Below the pieces are notes generated by a model. The model had not been told where the DNA came from, did not search any database, and saw only the letters and a program-made list of their open reading frames with translations. DNA of 64,000 nt from Flavivirga jejuensis. GTDB lineage: Bacteria; Bacteroidota; Bacteroidia; Flavobacteriales; Flavobacteriaceae. The DNA is taken from positions 124,001-188,000 of the forward strand of contig NZ_JAUOEL010000006.1 in assembly GCF_030540765.1 (NCBI RefSeq), in the 5' to 3' direction. Both the position numbers and the translations under genes were made by a program. The stretch's first letter is position 1. Every line of letters begins with the position of its first letter. Positions 53,905 through 63,100 of this stretch are shown piece by piece.

Positions 53905-54013
53905 TTAGTAGTCACTTTTAAGAAGTACATATAGTATCCCTTAATACAAAATTACAGCATACCATAGTTTTAATAAACCTATCCTGCTACTTTTTTATAA
54001 GATTTGGTTCCCT

Positions 54014-54021
54014 TATTTTTG
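54014..54021 (+). promoter_or_regulatory. -7 box of BspA-like gene 3, without TTGACC sites
   Basis: TATTTTTG is a full TAnnTTTG match. The corresponding positions before genes 1 and 2 have one T fewer (TATTTTG). No TTGACC repeat is found in 53905-54052. Confidence 0.5.
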
Positions 54022-54052
54022 TATTTAATTTTAAATTAATTTTATTAAATTC

Positions 54053-55450
54053 ATGAAATCAAATCTTTTAAGAACCCAACACCTACTAATGTTTCTTGCT
54101 TTTATACTATTGGCTAGTTGCTCTTGCGATGATGATAAACAGGTATCAGTAACATTAATAACAATAGAAGCAGAAACCACTAGTATTTTAAAAAGTACTA
54201 CATTACAATTAACCGCCACTGTAAAACCAGAAAATGCAGAAAACAAAGGCATCACTTGGGCTAGTAGTGATGAAACGATAGCTACCGTAAACCAAGAAGG
54301 ATTAGTAACTGGCTTGGAACTCGGAGAAGTAAGCATTACAGCAACATCAACAGCAGACTCATCCATAAGTGGAACCTTTACTTTGGTGGTTACTGGATCT
54401 ACAAGTAATACTATAACCTCATTTACTATAAATGATGTAGAGGGAACCATTAATGATGATAATACAATAGTCGTTACATTTCCTTTTGGTACAGATATAA
54501 CCGCATTAACACCTACAATTGGTATTCCTGAATTTGCTACTGTAAACCCAACAGCGGTACAAGATTTTTCAACGCCCATTACCTATACAGTAACTGCCGA
54601 AGATGGTAGTACTGCAACATATACAGTTAGTGTTACGGTGAATGCACCTTCCCCTTTTATTACAACTTGGAAAACGACTAGCGACAATGAGGATATTACA
54701 ATTTACATAAACCCTAATATCACTACTGGATACGATTACCAAATAAATTGGGGAGATGGCAGTACAGAAAATAATCTTACAGGAGATGCTACCCATCAAT
54801 ATGCGAGTGCAGGAACCTATACCGTAGAAATATCAGGTGATTTTCCTGCTATCCTTTCTTACGGTAACACAAACGCAGAAAAACTCCAAACGATTGAAGG
54901 TTGGGGCGATATAGCATGGGAAAGTATGACTCTTGCATTTGCTTATTGTACTAATCTAACCTATAATGCTACAGATGTTCCTAACCTAGATAATGTAACG
55001 AGATTGGAGGGGATGTTTATTTCCTCACCCAATTTTAATGGAGATATTAGTAATTGGGATGTTAGTAAGGTAACTAATATGGCTATTATGTTTTATAATG
55101 CAACAGCTTTTAATGCAGATCTTAGTAGTTGGGATGTTAGTGAGGTAACTAATATGTCTAATATGTTTTCTAATGCATCTAGTTTTAATGGAGATATCAA
55201 TAGTTGGGATGTTAGTAAGGTAACTAATATGGAAGCTATGTTTTTTGGTGCATCCAATTTTAATGGAGATCTTAGTAATTGGGATGTTAGTAAGGTAACT
55301 ACTATGTATGGTATGTTTAATAACGCAACAACTTTCAGTCAAGACCTTTCAAATTGGGCTACAGATAACGTAACAGCTTGTGCCTATTTTGATACCGGTT
55401 CAGCGCTTACACCAGCACAACTACCAACTGCAGGTTGTTTTCAGCCATAA
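54053..55450 (+). CDS. BspA-like repeat lipoprotein 3 (5 repeats)
   Basis: The 465-aa product has the same order as the other two: lipoprotein signal (LLASCSCDDDK), Big_2, cadherin-like, PKD-like (WGDGSTENN) and then five 25-residue units (three FNGD, one FNAD, one FSQD), ending PAQLPTAGCFQP. Repeat number differs from its paralogues while the N-terminal domains remain nearly the same, so change is concentrated in the ligand-facing solenoid. It lacks the paired TTGACC sites of copies 1 and 2 and has a consensus -7 box instead. Confidence 0.88.
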   Translation: MKSNLLRTQHLLMFLAFILLASCSCDDDKQVSVTLITIEAETTSILKSTTLQLTATVKPENAENKGITWASSDETIATVNQEGLVTGLELGEVSITATSTADSSISGTFTLVVTGSTSNTITSFTINDVEGTINDDNTIVVTFPFGTDITALTPTIGIPEFATVNPTAVQDFSTPITYTVTAEDGSTATYTVSVTVNAPSPFITTWKTTSDNEDITIYINPNITTGYDYQINWGDGSTENNLTGDATHQYASAGTYTVEISGDFPAILSYGNTNAEKLQTIEGWGDIAWESMTLAFAYCTNLTYNATDVPNLDNVTRLEGMFISSPNFNGDISNWDVSKVTNMAIMFYNATAFNADLSSWDVSEVTNMSNMFSNASSFNGDINSWDVSKVTNMEAMFFGASNFNGDLSNWDVSKVTTMYGMFNNATTFSQDLSNWATDNVTACAYFDTGSALTPAQLPTAGCFQP

Positions 55451-55524
55451 TAAGCCTAAGTGCTAAATTATAAAACTACATACCTTGCAGATTTTAGTGA
55501 AAGGCTAGGGTATAAATTTTATTA

Positions 55525-55561
55525 TTAAAAAAGGCTGGTTTAAAAAACCAGCCTTTTTTAA
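55525..55561 (+). terminator. Terminator after BspA-like gene 3
   Basis: Third copy of the GGCTGGTTT/AAACCAGCC hairpin with T run. Confidence 0.9.
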
Positions 55562-55654
55562 TTAGTAATTACTTTTAAGGGTTATGTATAATGAAATATG
55601 GGAGAATTTAAGCCAGTCCTATCTGCTATTAGAAAAGTTAAAATGATAAGTTCT

Positions 55655-57427
55655 CTATTTAATCTCCAGACTATAAGGAAATAATAATTGAATGCCTTTT
55701 TTCTTAGACATCGATTTTATCTCTTTTAAAATTCTATAATTCTCCTCTCCTAATTCTTCTTTTAAAATAGCTTCTTTAGTGTTTGAACCTTTCAACAATT
55801 GATTCATTAGAGCATTAGCTAAATCCTCTTCTTCATAAACAGGGAATTCTTCTATTTTATAATCTTCAATGTCGGCAGCTTCAGAAGCTCTCTGTAGTGC
55901 TAAATCCAATCCACCTAATTCATCTACCAACCCATTATTTAAAGCATCTACGCCAGTCCAAACACGTCCTTGGGCAATGGCTTTCACATCATCTTGGGTC
56001 ATATTACGACCTTCTGCTACCCGATTTGTAAACAATTCATAAATATCTATAATCCCTTCTTTAATAAAAGCACGTTGTTCATCATTTAAAGGTTCAAAAA
56101 AGCTATACAACACCGCATTTTTATTAGTGACGACTTGTTCTGCGTTAATCCCTATATTATCTGCTAATTGCTTCCCATTAGGTAGCACGCCAAACACACC
56201 AATACTTCCTGTAATGGTTGTAGGTTCTGCTATAATTTTATCGGCATTACATGCAATATAGTAACCACCAGATGCTGCAACATCTCCCATTGAAACGATA
56301 ATGGGTTTCACTTTTTTGGTTAACTCAATTTCTCTCCAAATTAACTCACTTGCCAACGCACTTCCACCAGGAGAGTTTATACGTAAAACGATGGCCTTAA
56401 TCTTATCATCTTCTCTGGCTTCTTTTAAAGAGGCATTCATAACCCCCTGCCCTACAGATTCCTCATCCCCTTCTCCATAAATAATATCCCCTTCTGCATA
56501 AATGACTGCTATTTTGTTTTTACTCTTATTAGATTTTAATTTATTAGCAGCATAGATCGAATACGCTCCAATAGTAACGGACTTAATATCTTCATTAAAC
56601 TCAACGCCTAGAGCTTCTCTTATATCATTAATATATTCATCATGATATGCAATTTTATCTATAAGTTGAGAGGCTTTAGCTAAATTGGCATTTCTAGCCA
56701 ATAAACTATCTGCTATAACATGTAACCGTTCTGGAGTAATCGCTCTACTTTTTGAAATATCTTGTTTCATTTCATTCCAAAGCCCATTTAAATAAACAGA
56801 AATCTGATCTCTATTTTCATCACTCATTTTATTTGCCAGGAATGGTTCTACGGCACTTTTATATTTCCCGAACCTTACAACTTCCATTTTAAAACCAGAT
56901 TTTTCCTGAAAATCTTTAAAGTATAAACGCTCAGAATACAGTCCTTTAAACTCCATCATCCCTACTGGATTCATGTAAATAGTATCTGCAACAGAACTTA
57001 AATAATAATCTTTCTGTGTATAAACATCGGCGTACGCCACTATGAATTTTCCAGATTCTTTAAATTTTAATAAAGCATTTCGCAAAGCCTTTATTTGTGA
57101 AATACCTGCAATAATAAAATTACTATCTATAGAGATTCCTTTAATATTATCATCACTTGCAGCATAATTTATAGCATCAATAATATTAAATAAGCCGTTT
57201 TTTTCATCTTCGTTTAAAAACGGATATGCATTGAATTCTGTTTTATCTGCATAATCTTGTATAGGAAAGTCTAAGGTTAACTCTAAAATTGAATTAGGTT
57301 TTACATGAACGGTCTCTTCTGATGACGATCCAACTAATAACCCAATGATAAATAGCCCTATAAAACAGATAACAAAAAATACAATAATACCTGTTACTGT
57401 AGATAAAACACGTCTAATAAAATTCAT
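55655..57427 (-). CDS. sppA: Signal peptide peptidase SppA, 67K type
   Basis: The 590-aa protein has one N-terminal membrane helix (about 10-32) and two tandem S49 peptidase domains, the long (67K) form. The catalytic lysine is in RFGKYKSAVEPF near residue 190 of the first domain, and the serine in DVAASGGYYIAC near 385 of the second. The oxyanion region is INSPGGSALASE. It degrades cleaved signal peptides in the inner membrane as a tetramer. It follows menE on the same strand after 47 bases and may be co-transcribed with the menaquinone genes. Confidence 0.95.
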   Translation of the reverse strand: MNFIRRVLSTVTGIIVFFVICFIGLFIIGLLVGSSSEETVHVKPNSILELTLDFPIQDYADKTEFNAYPFLNEDEKNGLFNIIDAINYAASDDNIKGISIDSNFIIAGISQIKALRNALLKFKESGKFIVAYADVYTQKDYYLSSVADTIYMNPVGMMEFKGLYSERLYFKDFQEKSGFKMEVVRFGKYKSAVEPFLANKMSDENRDQISVYLNGLWNEMKQDISKSRAITPERLHVIADSLLARNANLAKASQLIDKIAYHDEYINDIREALGVEFNEDIKSVTIGAYSIYAANKLKSNKSKNKIAVIYAEGDIIYGEGDEESVGQGVMNASLKEAREDDKIKAIVLRINSPGGSALASELIWREIELTKKVKPIIVSMGDVAASGGYYIACNADKIIAEPTTITGSIGVFGVLPNGKQLADNIGINAEQVVTNKNAVLYSFFEPLNDEQRAFIKEGIIDIYELFTNRVAEGRNMTQDDVKAIAQGRVWTGVDALNNGLVDELGGLDLALQRASEAADIEDYKIEEFPVYEEEDLANALMNQLLKGSNTKEAILKEELGEENYRILKEIKSMSKKKGIQLLFPYSLEIK

Positions 57428-57473
57428 AATTTATATTTTCTATTTGTATTGAAAAAGGTGACAAAGTTACGAC

Positions 57474-58571
57474 TTAAGCCAATAAATTTAATAACTCTAA
57501 TGTTTTTTTACGCTGAACCTTGCCTGAGGGGGTTTCTACAAATCGTTCTACCGCATAAATTTTTTTTGGTTTTTCAAATTTATCCAGGTCTAAAAAAACG
57601 GATGTGTTAAGCTTATTAGAATCGCTTTCCAAAACTAAAATAAGCTGTTCTCCTAAAGTTTTATGAGGGCTTGAGGCTACAAAAAAACGTTTTTTTATTT
57701 TATCGTGAAGTTTAGACTCTATCGCTTCAGGAAATAATTTAAGACCACCAGAGTTTATAACATTATCGTAACGCCCTAACCATTCAAACTCGCTGTTAGA
57801 AAGACATTTAACAAAATCGTTCGTTACAATTTTATTTTTTGAAAGTCTTGGAGCATCAATTATTAAACAACCTCTTTCGTCTTGCGAAATGCTAATATTT
57901 GGGAGTGTTTGGAAGTAAGATGCGTCGTCAAGCTCTGTATTTCGGTCCTTTTCTTTATTAAAATTATTGATTTTTTTTACTGCGATATGCGTTACTGTCT
58001 CAGTCATACCATAGGTTTCGTAAACATTCGAATTTAAGTTTTGAAGCCTGTTTTTCAATGAATTTGAAACCGATGCACCTCCAACAATAATAGTTTTAAT
58101 ATGTTGGCAGTTATCTAATGAGTTTTGGAGTTGTAACGGAATCATCGCACAAAAATCATAATGCCTCTTTGTATTAAAATTTGGTTGAGAAACAGGTGCA
58201 ACCAAATCTAATTCTAATCCAATAACTACAGCTCTAACAAGCATCATTCTACCTGCTATAAAATTTGAAGGTAAACAATGTAATGCTTTATCACCAGATT
58301 TTAAATTGAAAAAATCACCCGTTGCTATAGCCGAATTCACCATGGCTTGCTTTCTAATAGAAATGGGTTTCGGGATGCCTGTTGATCCAGATGTATTAAC
58401 CACTATAAAATCATTATGATCTAACCAATCCAATAAAAATTCACCGATAAACGTCTCATAAGGCAACCCTTCTTTAACAAAACTATAAGCCACTTCCATA
58501 AGGTCTTCATACGTATAATGAATCCCATTTAGCTTAAATCTATTATGAACTTTATTGTATTTTGGTGTCAC
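57474..58571 (-). CDS. menE: AMP-binding enzyme, probable o-succinylbenzoate-CoA ligase
   Basis: The 365-aa acyl-adenylating enzyme has the P-loop VVNTSGSTGIPKP (about 57-69), the adenine-binding YETYGMTETV (about 184-193), GRYDNVINSGGLKL with the ribose-binding aspartate (about 266-279) and the C-terminal catalytic lysine in TPSGKVQRKKTL. It is short for the superfamily (usually 450 or more), as flavobacterial MenE proteins are. MenE joins CoA to o-succinylbenzoate in menaquinone synthesis; linkage to menC, menA and menB supports this. The start is GTG at 58571: no in-frame ATG precedes it and the family N-terminus aligns there. Confidence 0.88.
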   Translation of the reverse strand: MTPKYNKVHNRFKLNGIHYTYEDLMEVAYSFVKEGLPYETFIGEFLLDWLDHNDFIVVNTSGSTGIPKPISIRKQAMVNSAIATGDFFNLKSGDKALHCLPSNFIAGRMMLVRAVVIGLELDLVAPVSQPNFNTKRHYDFCAMIPLQLQNSLDNCQHIKTIIVGGASVSNSLKNRLQNLNSNVYETYGMTETVTHIAVKKINNFNKEKDRNTELDDASYFQTLPNISISQDERGCLIIDAPRLSKNKIVTNDFVKCLSNSEFEWLGRYDNVINSGGLKLFPEAIESKLHDKIKKRFFVASSPHKTLGEQLILVLESDSNKLNTSVFLDLDKFEKPKKIYAVERFVETPSGKVQRKKTLELLNLLA

Positions 58572-58583
58572 GTCCTAGATCTT

Positions 58584-59540
58584 CTATGATTTTATAATCT
58601 TTTTTTTTGGTGGTTCTATAACATTCCCAAAAAGTTTATCTTTCCAATTGGTCCAATGATACTTTTTGGAAAGAATAAAAAGTAATATAGGGAATACAAC
58701 AAATACGGGAACAAATATTTCCATAACCCCCATTTTTTCGGGGTCCGACAAATCCTTAAAAATAGAATGTGTTTGAAAAGCAGTCCAATCTGCTGTTACA
58801 AGAAGTGCTGTAAATAGGTTGTTAGCAGCATGAAACCCTAGTGATAGCTCCATACCTTCATCCATAAGTGTCATAATTCCTAACATCAACCCTGTACCTA
58901 TATAATAAATCATAATAACATACCCGAGTTTTTCAACTTCGGGGTTTGCTATATGAAGTAAACCAAAAACTGTAGACGTAATAATTAATGGCACCCATTT
59001 ATTCTTTGCAATGATGCCTATCCCCTGCATTAAATATCCTCTAAACAAATACTCTTCAAAGCTTGTTTGTAATGGTACTAATAAAACCGCAATAGCACTA
59101 AGTATTAAAAATGGTTTTAATTTAAAATTAAACACATAATCCTCTGATGTGATATAATAATCTATTAATACAAAGCTACTTGAAACAATTCCCCAGAGAA
59201 AGAAAATAAACCAAAACCTTTTCCAATCTATTTTTTTTCTTGTTGTTGTTAAATCTACAAAGGATTGTTTGTGAAGATATTTAACGGCTAATAGTAAAAA
59301 TAACAAGCCGCCAGCAAAAGGTAATAACACAAAAACCAAATTTAAATTTGATTCAAATAATGTCATAATATAGTTTGTATCCCCCATTTGTGATTGATCT
59401 ATATTGCCATTAAATGTTTCTATAAATATGGCTATTAAATGCGGTGCAGAAAATACAAAAACACCAGTAATTGCTATTAATACCCCTATTATATAGCGCC
59501 ACCAATCGTGTAAGCCCTTATAAGCTTGAGTTATATACAT
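58584..59540 (-). CDS. CPBP-family intramembrane glutamic protease
   Basis: The 318-aa protein has about eight membrane helices and the three CPBP motifs: SFEEYLFRGYLMQ (the EExxxR motif with the catalytic glutamate, about 161-173), FGLLHIANP (about 193-201) and LGFHAANNLF (about 233-242). CPBP (Rce1-like, ABI) proteins cleave within or next to the membrane. It sits between menC and menE, 3 and 12 bases from each, so it is co-transcribed, although no role in quinone synthesis is known. Confidence 0.9.
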   Translation of the reverse strand: MYITQAYKGLHDWWRYIIGVLIAITGVFVFSAPHLIAIFIETFNGNIDQSQMGDTNYIMTLFESNLNLVFVLLPFAGGLLFLLLAVKYLHKQSFVDLTTTRKKIDWKRFWFIFFLWGIVSSSFVLIDYYITSEDYVFNFKLKPFLILSAIAVLLVPLQTSFEEYLFRGYLMQGIGIIAKNKWVPLIITSTVFGLLHIANPEVEKLGYVIMIYYIGTGLMLGIMTLMDEGMELSLGFHAANNLFTALLVTADWTAFQTHSIFKDLSDPEKMGVMEIFVPVFVVFPILLFILSKKYHWTNWKDKLFGNVIEPPKKKIIKS

Positions 59541-59543
59541 TCC

Positions 59544-60581
59544 TTATAAATTTATGTTCCAATTAATACTATTATTATATTGCAATGTACCATTTTTAAC
59601 TTGTAATGGTGAATCAAAATTATTAGTAAATAATCCGCCAGTTCCCAAGCCTTGTGGTAAATGACTCTGTTTGCAATAAGTATATTGAGCGATCGCGTTT
59701 AGTCCAATATTACTTTCTAATGCACTGGTAATCCACCATCCTATTTGGTGATGTTCTGCAATACGAATCCATTCATTACTTCCTTTAAACCCTCCAACTA
59801 AACTTGGTTTTAAAATAATATACTGAGGGTTTATGGTTTGTAGCAGTTCTTGCTTATTTGTTACAGAAAATACCCCTATTAATTCTTCATCTAAAGCAAT
59901 TGGTAATGGGGTCTCTTTGCATAATTGCTTCATCTCTTGTATTTGACCTTGTTTTATGGGCTGTTCTATGGAATGCAAATCGAAATCTGATAATATCTTT
60001 AATTTTTCTAAAGCTTCGGAAGGTGTAAATGCACCATTGGCATCTACCCGTAATTCGATATCTTTAGAGCTAAATTCTTTTCTAATAGATTTTATAAGAT
60101 TTATTTCGGTTTGAAAATCAATTGCTCCAATTTTCATTTTAATACATGAGAAACCAGCTTCTAGCTTTTCCTTTATTTGCTGTTTCATGAACACTTCTGT
60201 TCCCATCCAGATTAAACCGTTTATCGAGATGGCTTCCTTACTCTGAGTGAATTTTGATGGAAATAATTCAAAACGATCTTGACTTTCTAAAGATTTAAAA
60301 GCCATTTCTAAACCAAATTGAATGCTCGGAAATTCAATTAATTCAGATAATAAATCCTCTAAACGCTTATTGATGTTTTTACAAAGCCATTGCAGTTTTT
60401 CTTCATAGTCTGGTCTGTCGTCAACCGAAAGCCCTCTAAACAAACCACATTCACCTATACCTTGCTTGCTTTCAGAATTTAAAAGAAGGATCCATGTTTC
60501 TTTAGTTTTTAAAATACCTCGCGACGTGCCACTGGCTTGCTTAAAATTTAGGATGTGTTTTTTATAAGATGCCTGTATCAT
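59544..60581 (-). CDS. menC: o-Succinylbenzoate synthase
   Basis: The 345-aa enolase-superfamily protein has the catalytic residues of the muconate-lactonizing subgroup: the lysine pair in CIKMKIGAI (about 145-153), metal ligands Asp in RVDANGAF, Glu in SIEQPI and Asp in ALDEEL, and the second lysine in ILKPSLVGG. It dehydrates SHCHC to o-succinylbenzoate, one step before MenE. The gene begins directly after the stop of the MBL hydrolase gene and ends three bases before the CPBP gene. Confidence 0.9.
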   Translation of the reverse strand: MIQASYKKHILNFKQASGTSRGILKTKETWILLLNSESKQGIGECGLFRGLSVDDRPDYEEKLQWLCKNINKRLEDLLSELIEFPSIQFGLEMAFKSLESQDRFELFPSKFTQSKEAISINGLIWMGTEVFMKQQIKEKLEAGFSCIKMKIGAIDFQTEINLIKSIRKEFSSKDIELRVDANGAFTPSEALEKLKILSDFDLHSIEQPIKQGQIQEMKQLCKETPLPIALDEELIGVFSVTNKQELLQTINPQYIILKPSLVGGFKGSNEWIRIAEHHQIGWWITSALESNIGLNAIAQYTYCKQSHLPQGLGTGGLFTNNFDSPLQVKNGTLQYNNSINWNINL

Positions 60582-61259
60582 CTATAATTCGATAAAATCG
60601 CCAATTTCAAGAAGCATTAAATCTTTTTCTTTTTCGAAAAACTTTCGCTTTGCCAGCTCATGGTCGATCTCAATGTAACCAAACGTATCAAAATGATAGC
60701 CTAATACTTTATCGCATGCAACAAAATCACTCGCAAAAATAGCATCATCAATTCCCATTGTAAAATTATCACCAATAGGTAAAATGGCTAAATCCAACTT
60801 TGTTTGAAGCGGAATAAGTTTCATATCAAAAGTAAGTGCTGTATCGCCTGCTATATAAATATTTTTATGTTCACCTTCTATAACAAAACCGCCTGGCTGG
60901 CCCCCATAGCTTCCATCGGGAAAGGATGATGTATGGATTGCATTGACGTACTTAACAGAGCCAAAATCAAAACGCCACGTACCACCATGATTCATAGGAT
61001 GGCATTCTATTCCTAATTTTTCAAAATGTGAAGCGACCTCAAAATTAGAAACCACTACAGCTCCTGTTCGTTTGGCGATAGCTTCAACATCTAAAATATG
61101 ATCTTGATGCGCATGTGTTACCAAAATATAATCGGCTTTTAGTGCTTCTATATTAATATGTGATGCTTTGGGGTTTCCTGAAATGAAAGGATCTACAAGT
61201 ATATCAACATCATTTACTTGTATCCCTAAACTAGCGTGACCATAAAATGTGATTTTCAT
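60582..61259 (-). CDS. UPF0173-type metal-dependent hydrolase (MBL fold)
   Basis: The 225-aa metallo-beta-lactamase-fold protein has FYGHASLGIQ at the N-terminus, VTHAHQDHILD (HxHxDH, about 48-58), MNHGG, and the third metal region IAGDTALTFDM (about 135-145). This is the UPF0173 / YtkL-like group; the substrate is unknown. It is embedded in the menaquinone operon between menA and menC, and its stop adjoins the menC start. A side role such as a thioesterase for a CoA intermediate is possible but only inferred. Confidence 0.9.
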   Translation of the reverse strand: MKITFYGHASLGIQVNDVDILVDPFISGNPKASHINIEALKADYILVTHAHQDHILDVEAIAKRTGAVVVSNFEVASHFEKLGIECHPMNHGGTWRFDFGSVKYVNAIHTSSFPDGSYGGQPGGFVIEGEHKNIYIAGDTALTFDMKLIPLQTKLDLAILPIGDNFTMGIDDAIFASDFVACDKVLGYHFDTFGYIEIDHELAKRKFFEKEKDLMLLEIGDFIEL

Positions 61260-61302
61260 TATTTCTAGATATTAAATTTAGCAAAAGTAAAGTACAAAAA
61301 AA

Positions 61303-62205
61303 CTATAACAAATGCCCTACTCCCATAAGGATTGCTAATAAAACAGTTGTTAGGGCTAACTTTTTTAATTCTGGGTCTAGTAATTTAGGGTCTGTATTTT
61401 TACTTACCTTTTTAATATGAATGAATAAAGGTATGTAAGCCACGATAAAAATCAAATTATATGGCGATGTATAGTATAATATTCCGAATAAGGAAGACAA
61501 TGTAATGGCTAATCCTATTAATGTATAATGGTATAATTTAACATTTTTAATTCCAATCTTAACCGCTAGTGTTATTTTATTTGATTTTTCATCAGAGATT
61601 ATATCGCGCATGTTATTAAGATTAAGAACACCCGCACTTAACAATCCTATGGTGCAGGCAGGGAGGAAAACAACATGATCTATTGTTTTAGCATATAACA
61701 CATAACAACCAATAACACTAACTAAACCAAAGAAAATAAACACAAAAATGTCTCCCAAACCTCTGTAACCATAAGCATTACTTCCTACGGTATATTTTAT
61801 GGCACCAACAACTGATGCTATACCAAGAGCAAAAAACAAAAGAGTTAGCAAAAAATGCTTAACCCCAAATGCGGAAAAAATCAAAAAAAACGCTAATACT
61901 ATAGAAATTAGAACATTAATTTTAATGGCATTAAACATCTCTTCTGGCGATATTTTTCCAGATTGTATGGCACGCTCGGGGCCTATTCTATCATTATTAT
62001 CGGTGCCTTTAATACCATCACCATAATCATTAGCTAGATTAGATAATATTTGAAAACTTAAAGTGGTTAAAATCGCAAGAATGCCAATTTTCCACTCAAA
62101 AAAACCATTATATTCTGCTAAACATGATGCTAAAATAATACCAGAGATAGATAAGGGTAACGTCCTTAAACGCATTGTAGAAATCCAAAGGGATACTTTC
62201 TTCAT
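61303..62205 (-). CDS. menA: 1,4-Dihydroxy-2-naphthoate polyprenyltransferase
   Basis: The product from ATG 62205 is 300 aa, an UbiA-family membrane enzyme with about nine helices. The first aspartate motif is NLANDYGDGIKGTDND (about 60-75) and the second NNMRDIISDEKSNK (about 190-203); both bind the Mg-diphosphate of the prenyl donor. It attaches the isoprenoid tail to DHNA to give demethylmenaquinone. A longer frame from TTG 62271 would overlap menB and add an atypical N-terminus, so it is rejected. One base separates it from menB. Confidence 0.93.
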   Translation of the reverse strand: MKKVSLWISTMRLRTLPLSISGIILASCLAEYNGFFEWKIGILAILTTLSFQILSNLANDYGDGIKGTDNNDRIGPERAIQSGKISPEEMFNAIKINVLISIVLAFFLIFSAFGVKHFLLTLLFFALGIASVVGAIKYTVGSNAYGYRGLGDIFVFIFFGLVSVIGCYVLYAKTIDHVVFLPACTIGLLSAGVLNLNNMRDIISDEKSNKITLAVKIGIKNVKLYHYTLIGLAITLSSLFGILYYTSPYNLIFIVAYIPLFIHIKKVSKNTDPKLLDPELKKLALTTVLLAILMGVGHLL

Positions 62206-62206
62206 A

Positions 62207-63046
62207 TTATGGAATCCATTTTTTAACAAAATTAGGCTTACGTTTTTCAAGAAAAGCATTTCTTCCTTCAATAGCTTCTTCTGTCATGTAAGCTAAACGA
62301 GTCGCTTCTCCTGCAAATACTTGCTGACCAACCATACCATCGTCTGTTAAATTCATAGCGAATTTAAGCATCTTTATGGATGTTGGTGATTTTGCCAATA
62401 TTTCTTGTGCCCACTCATAGGCAGTTACTTCTAATTCATCATGAGGTACTACGGCGTTTACCATGCCCATGTCTAAAGCTTCTTGTGCAGAATAATTTCT
62501 TCCTAAGAAAAATATTTCACGCGCTTTTTTCTGTCCGACCATTTTTGCTAAATAAGCAGAACCATATCCTCCATCAAAACTAGTAACATCGGCATCTGTT
62601 TGCTTAAAAATAGCATGTTCCTTACTTGCTAATGTTAAATCGCAAACAACATGTAAACTATGTCCGCCTCCTACTGCCCATCCTGGTACAACCGCAATAA
62701 CTGCTTTTGGCATGAACCGAATTAAACGCTGAACTTCTAAAATATTTAAACGATGATACCCATCTTCTCCTACATAACCTTGATGTCCTCTTGCTTTTTG
62801 ATCGCCTCCACTGCAAAAGGAATAAACACCATCTTTGGTTGAAGGCCCTTCAGCAGATAATAATACAACACCTATGTTAACATCTTCATTAGCATCATAA
62901 AAAGCATCATATAATTCACTAGTAGTTTTTGGTCTAAAAGCATTACGTACGTCTGGCCTGTTAAAAGCAATACGTGCCACGCCATGACACTTTTTATAAG
63001 TGATATCTTGATATTCTTTAACTGTAACCCAATTCTCTTGGTTCAT
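62207..63046 (-). CDS. menB: 1,4-Dihydroxy-2-naphthoyl-CoA synthase
   Basis: The product from ATG 63046 is 279 aa, a crotonase-fold enzyme with the MenB hallmarks: RPDVRNAFRPKT, YSFCSGGDQKARG (oxyanion and substrate loop, about 78-90), PGWAVGGGHSLHVVCDLTLA (about 122-141) and TDADVTSFDGGYG (about 150-162). It closes the ring of o-succinylbenzoyl-CoA. The TTG at 63064 lies inside the likely -7 box and cannot be the start. It is the first gene of the menB-menA-hydrolase-menC-CPBP-menE run. Confidence 0.95.
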   Translation of the reverse strand: MNQENWVTVKEYQDITYKKCHGVARIAFNRPDVRNAFRPKTTSELYDAFYDANEDVNIGVVLLSAEGPSTKDGVYSFCSGGDQKARGHQGYVGEDGYHRLNILEVQRLIRFMPKAVIAVVPGWAVGGGHSLHVVCDLTLASKEHAIFKQTDADVTSFDGGYGSAYLAKMVGQKKAREIFFLGRNYSAQEALDMGMVNAVVPHDELEVTAYEWAQEILAKSPTSIKMLKFAMNLTDDGMVGQQVFAGEATRLAYMTEEAIEGRNAFLEKRKPNFVKKWIP

Positions 63047-63061
63047 TTTTGTTATTTTAGT

Positions 63062-63069
63062 CAAAAATA
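63062..63069 (-). promoter_or_regulatory. -7 box of the menaquinone operon
   Basis: TATTTTTG on the minus strand is a perfect TAnnTTTG, 15 bases before the menB ATG. A -33 TTG at standard spacing is not obvious in the 54-base divergent gap. Confidence 0.45.
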
Positions 63070-63100
63070 AATTTTATTTCATTAAATCGCTTACTTCACC

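Noticed and set aside
50413-55342. Long minus-strand open frames opposite the BspA-like genes (such as 50413-50961, 51707-52180, 52580-53146, 54031-54579, 55025-55342)
   Set aside because: They mirror repetitive, biased codon usage on the coding strand. Their translations have no domain logic, and the plus-strand proteins have lipoprotein signals and known domains.
62206-62271. Extended MenA start (TTG 62271) overlapping menB
   Set aside because: It would overlap the menB coding end by 65 bases and add residues foreign to UbiA-family N-termini; ATG 62205 fits.
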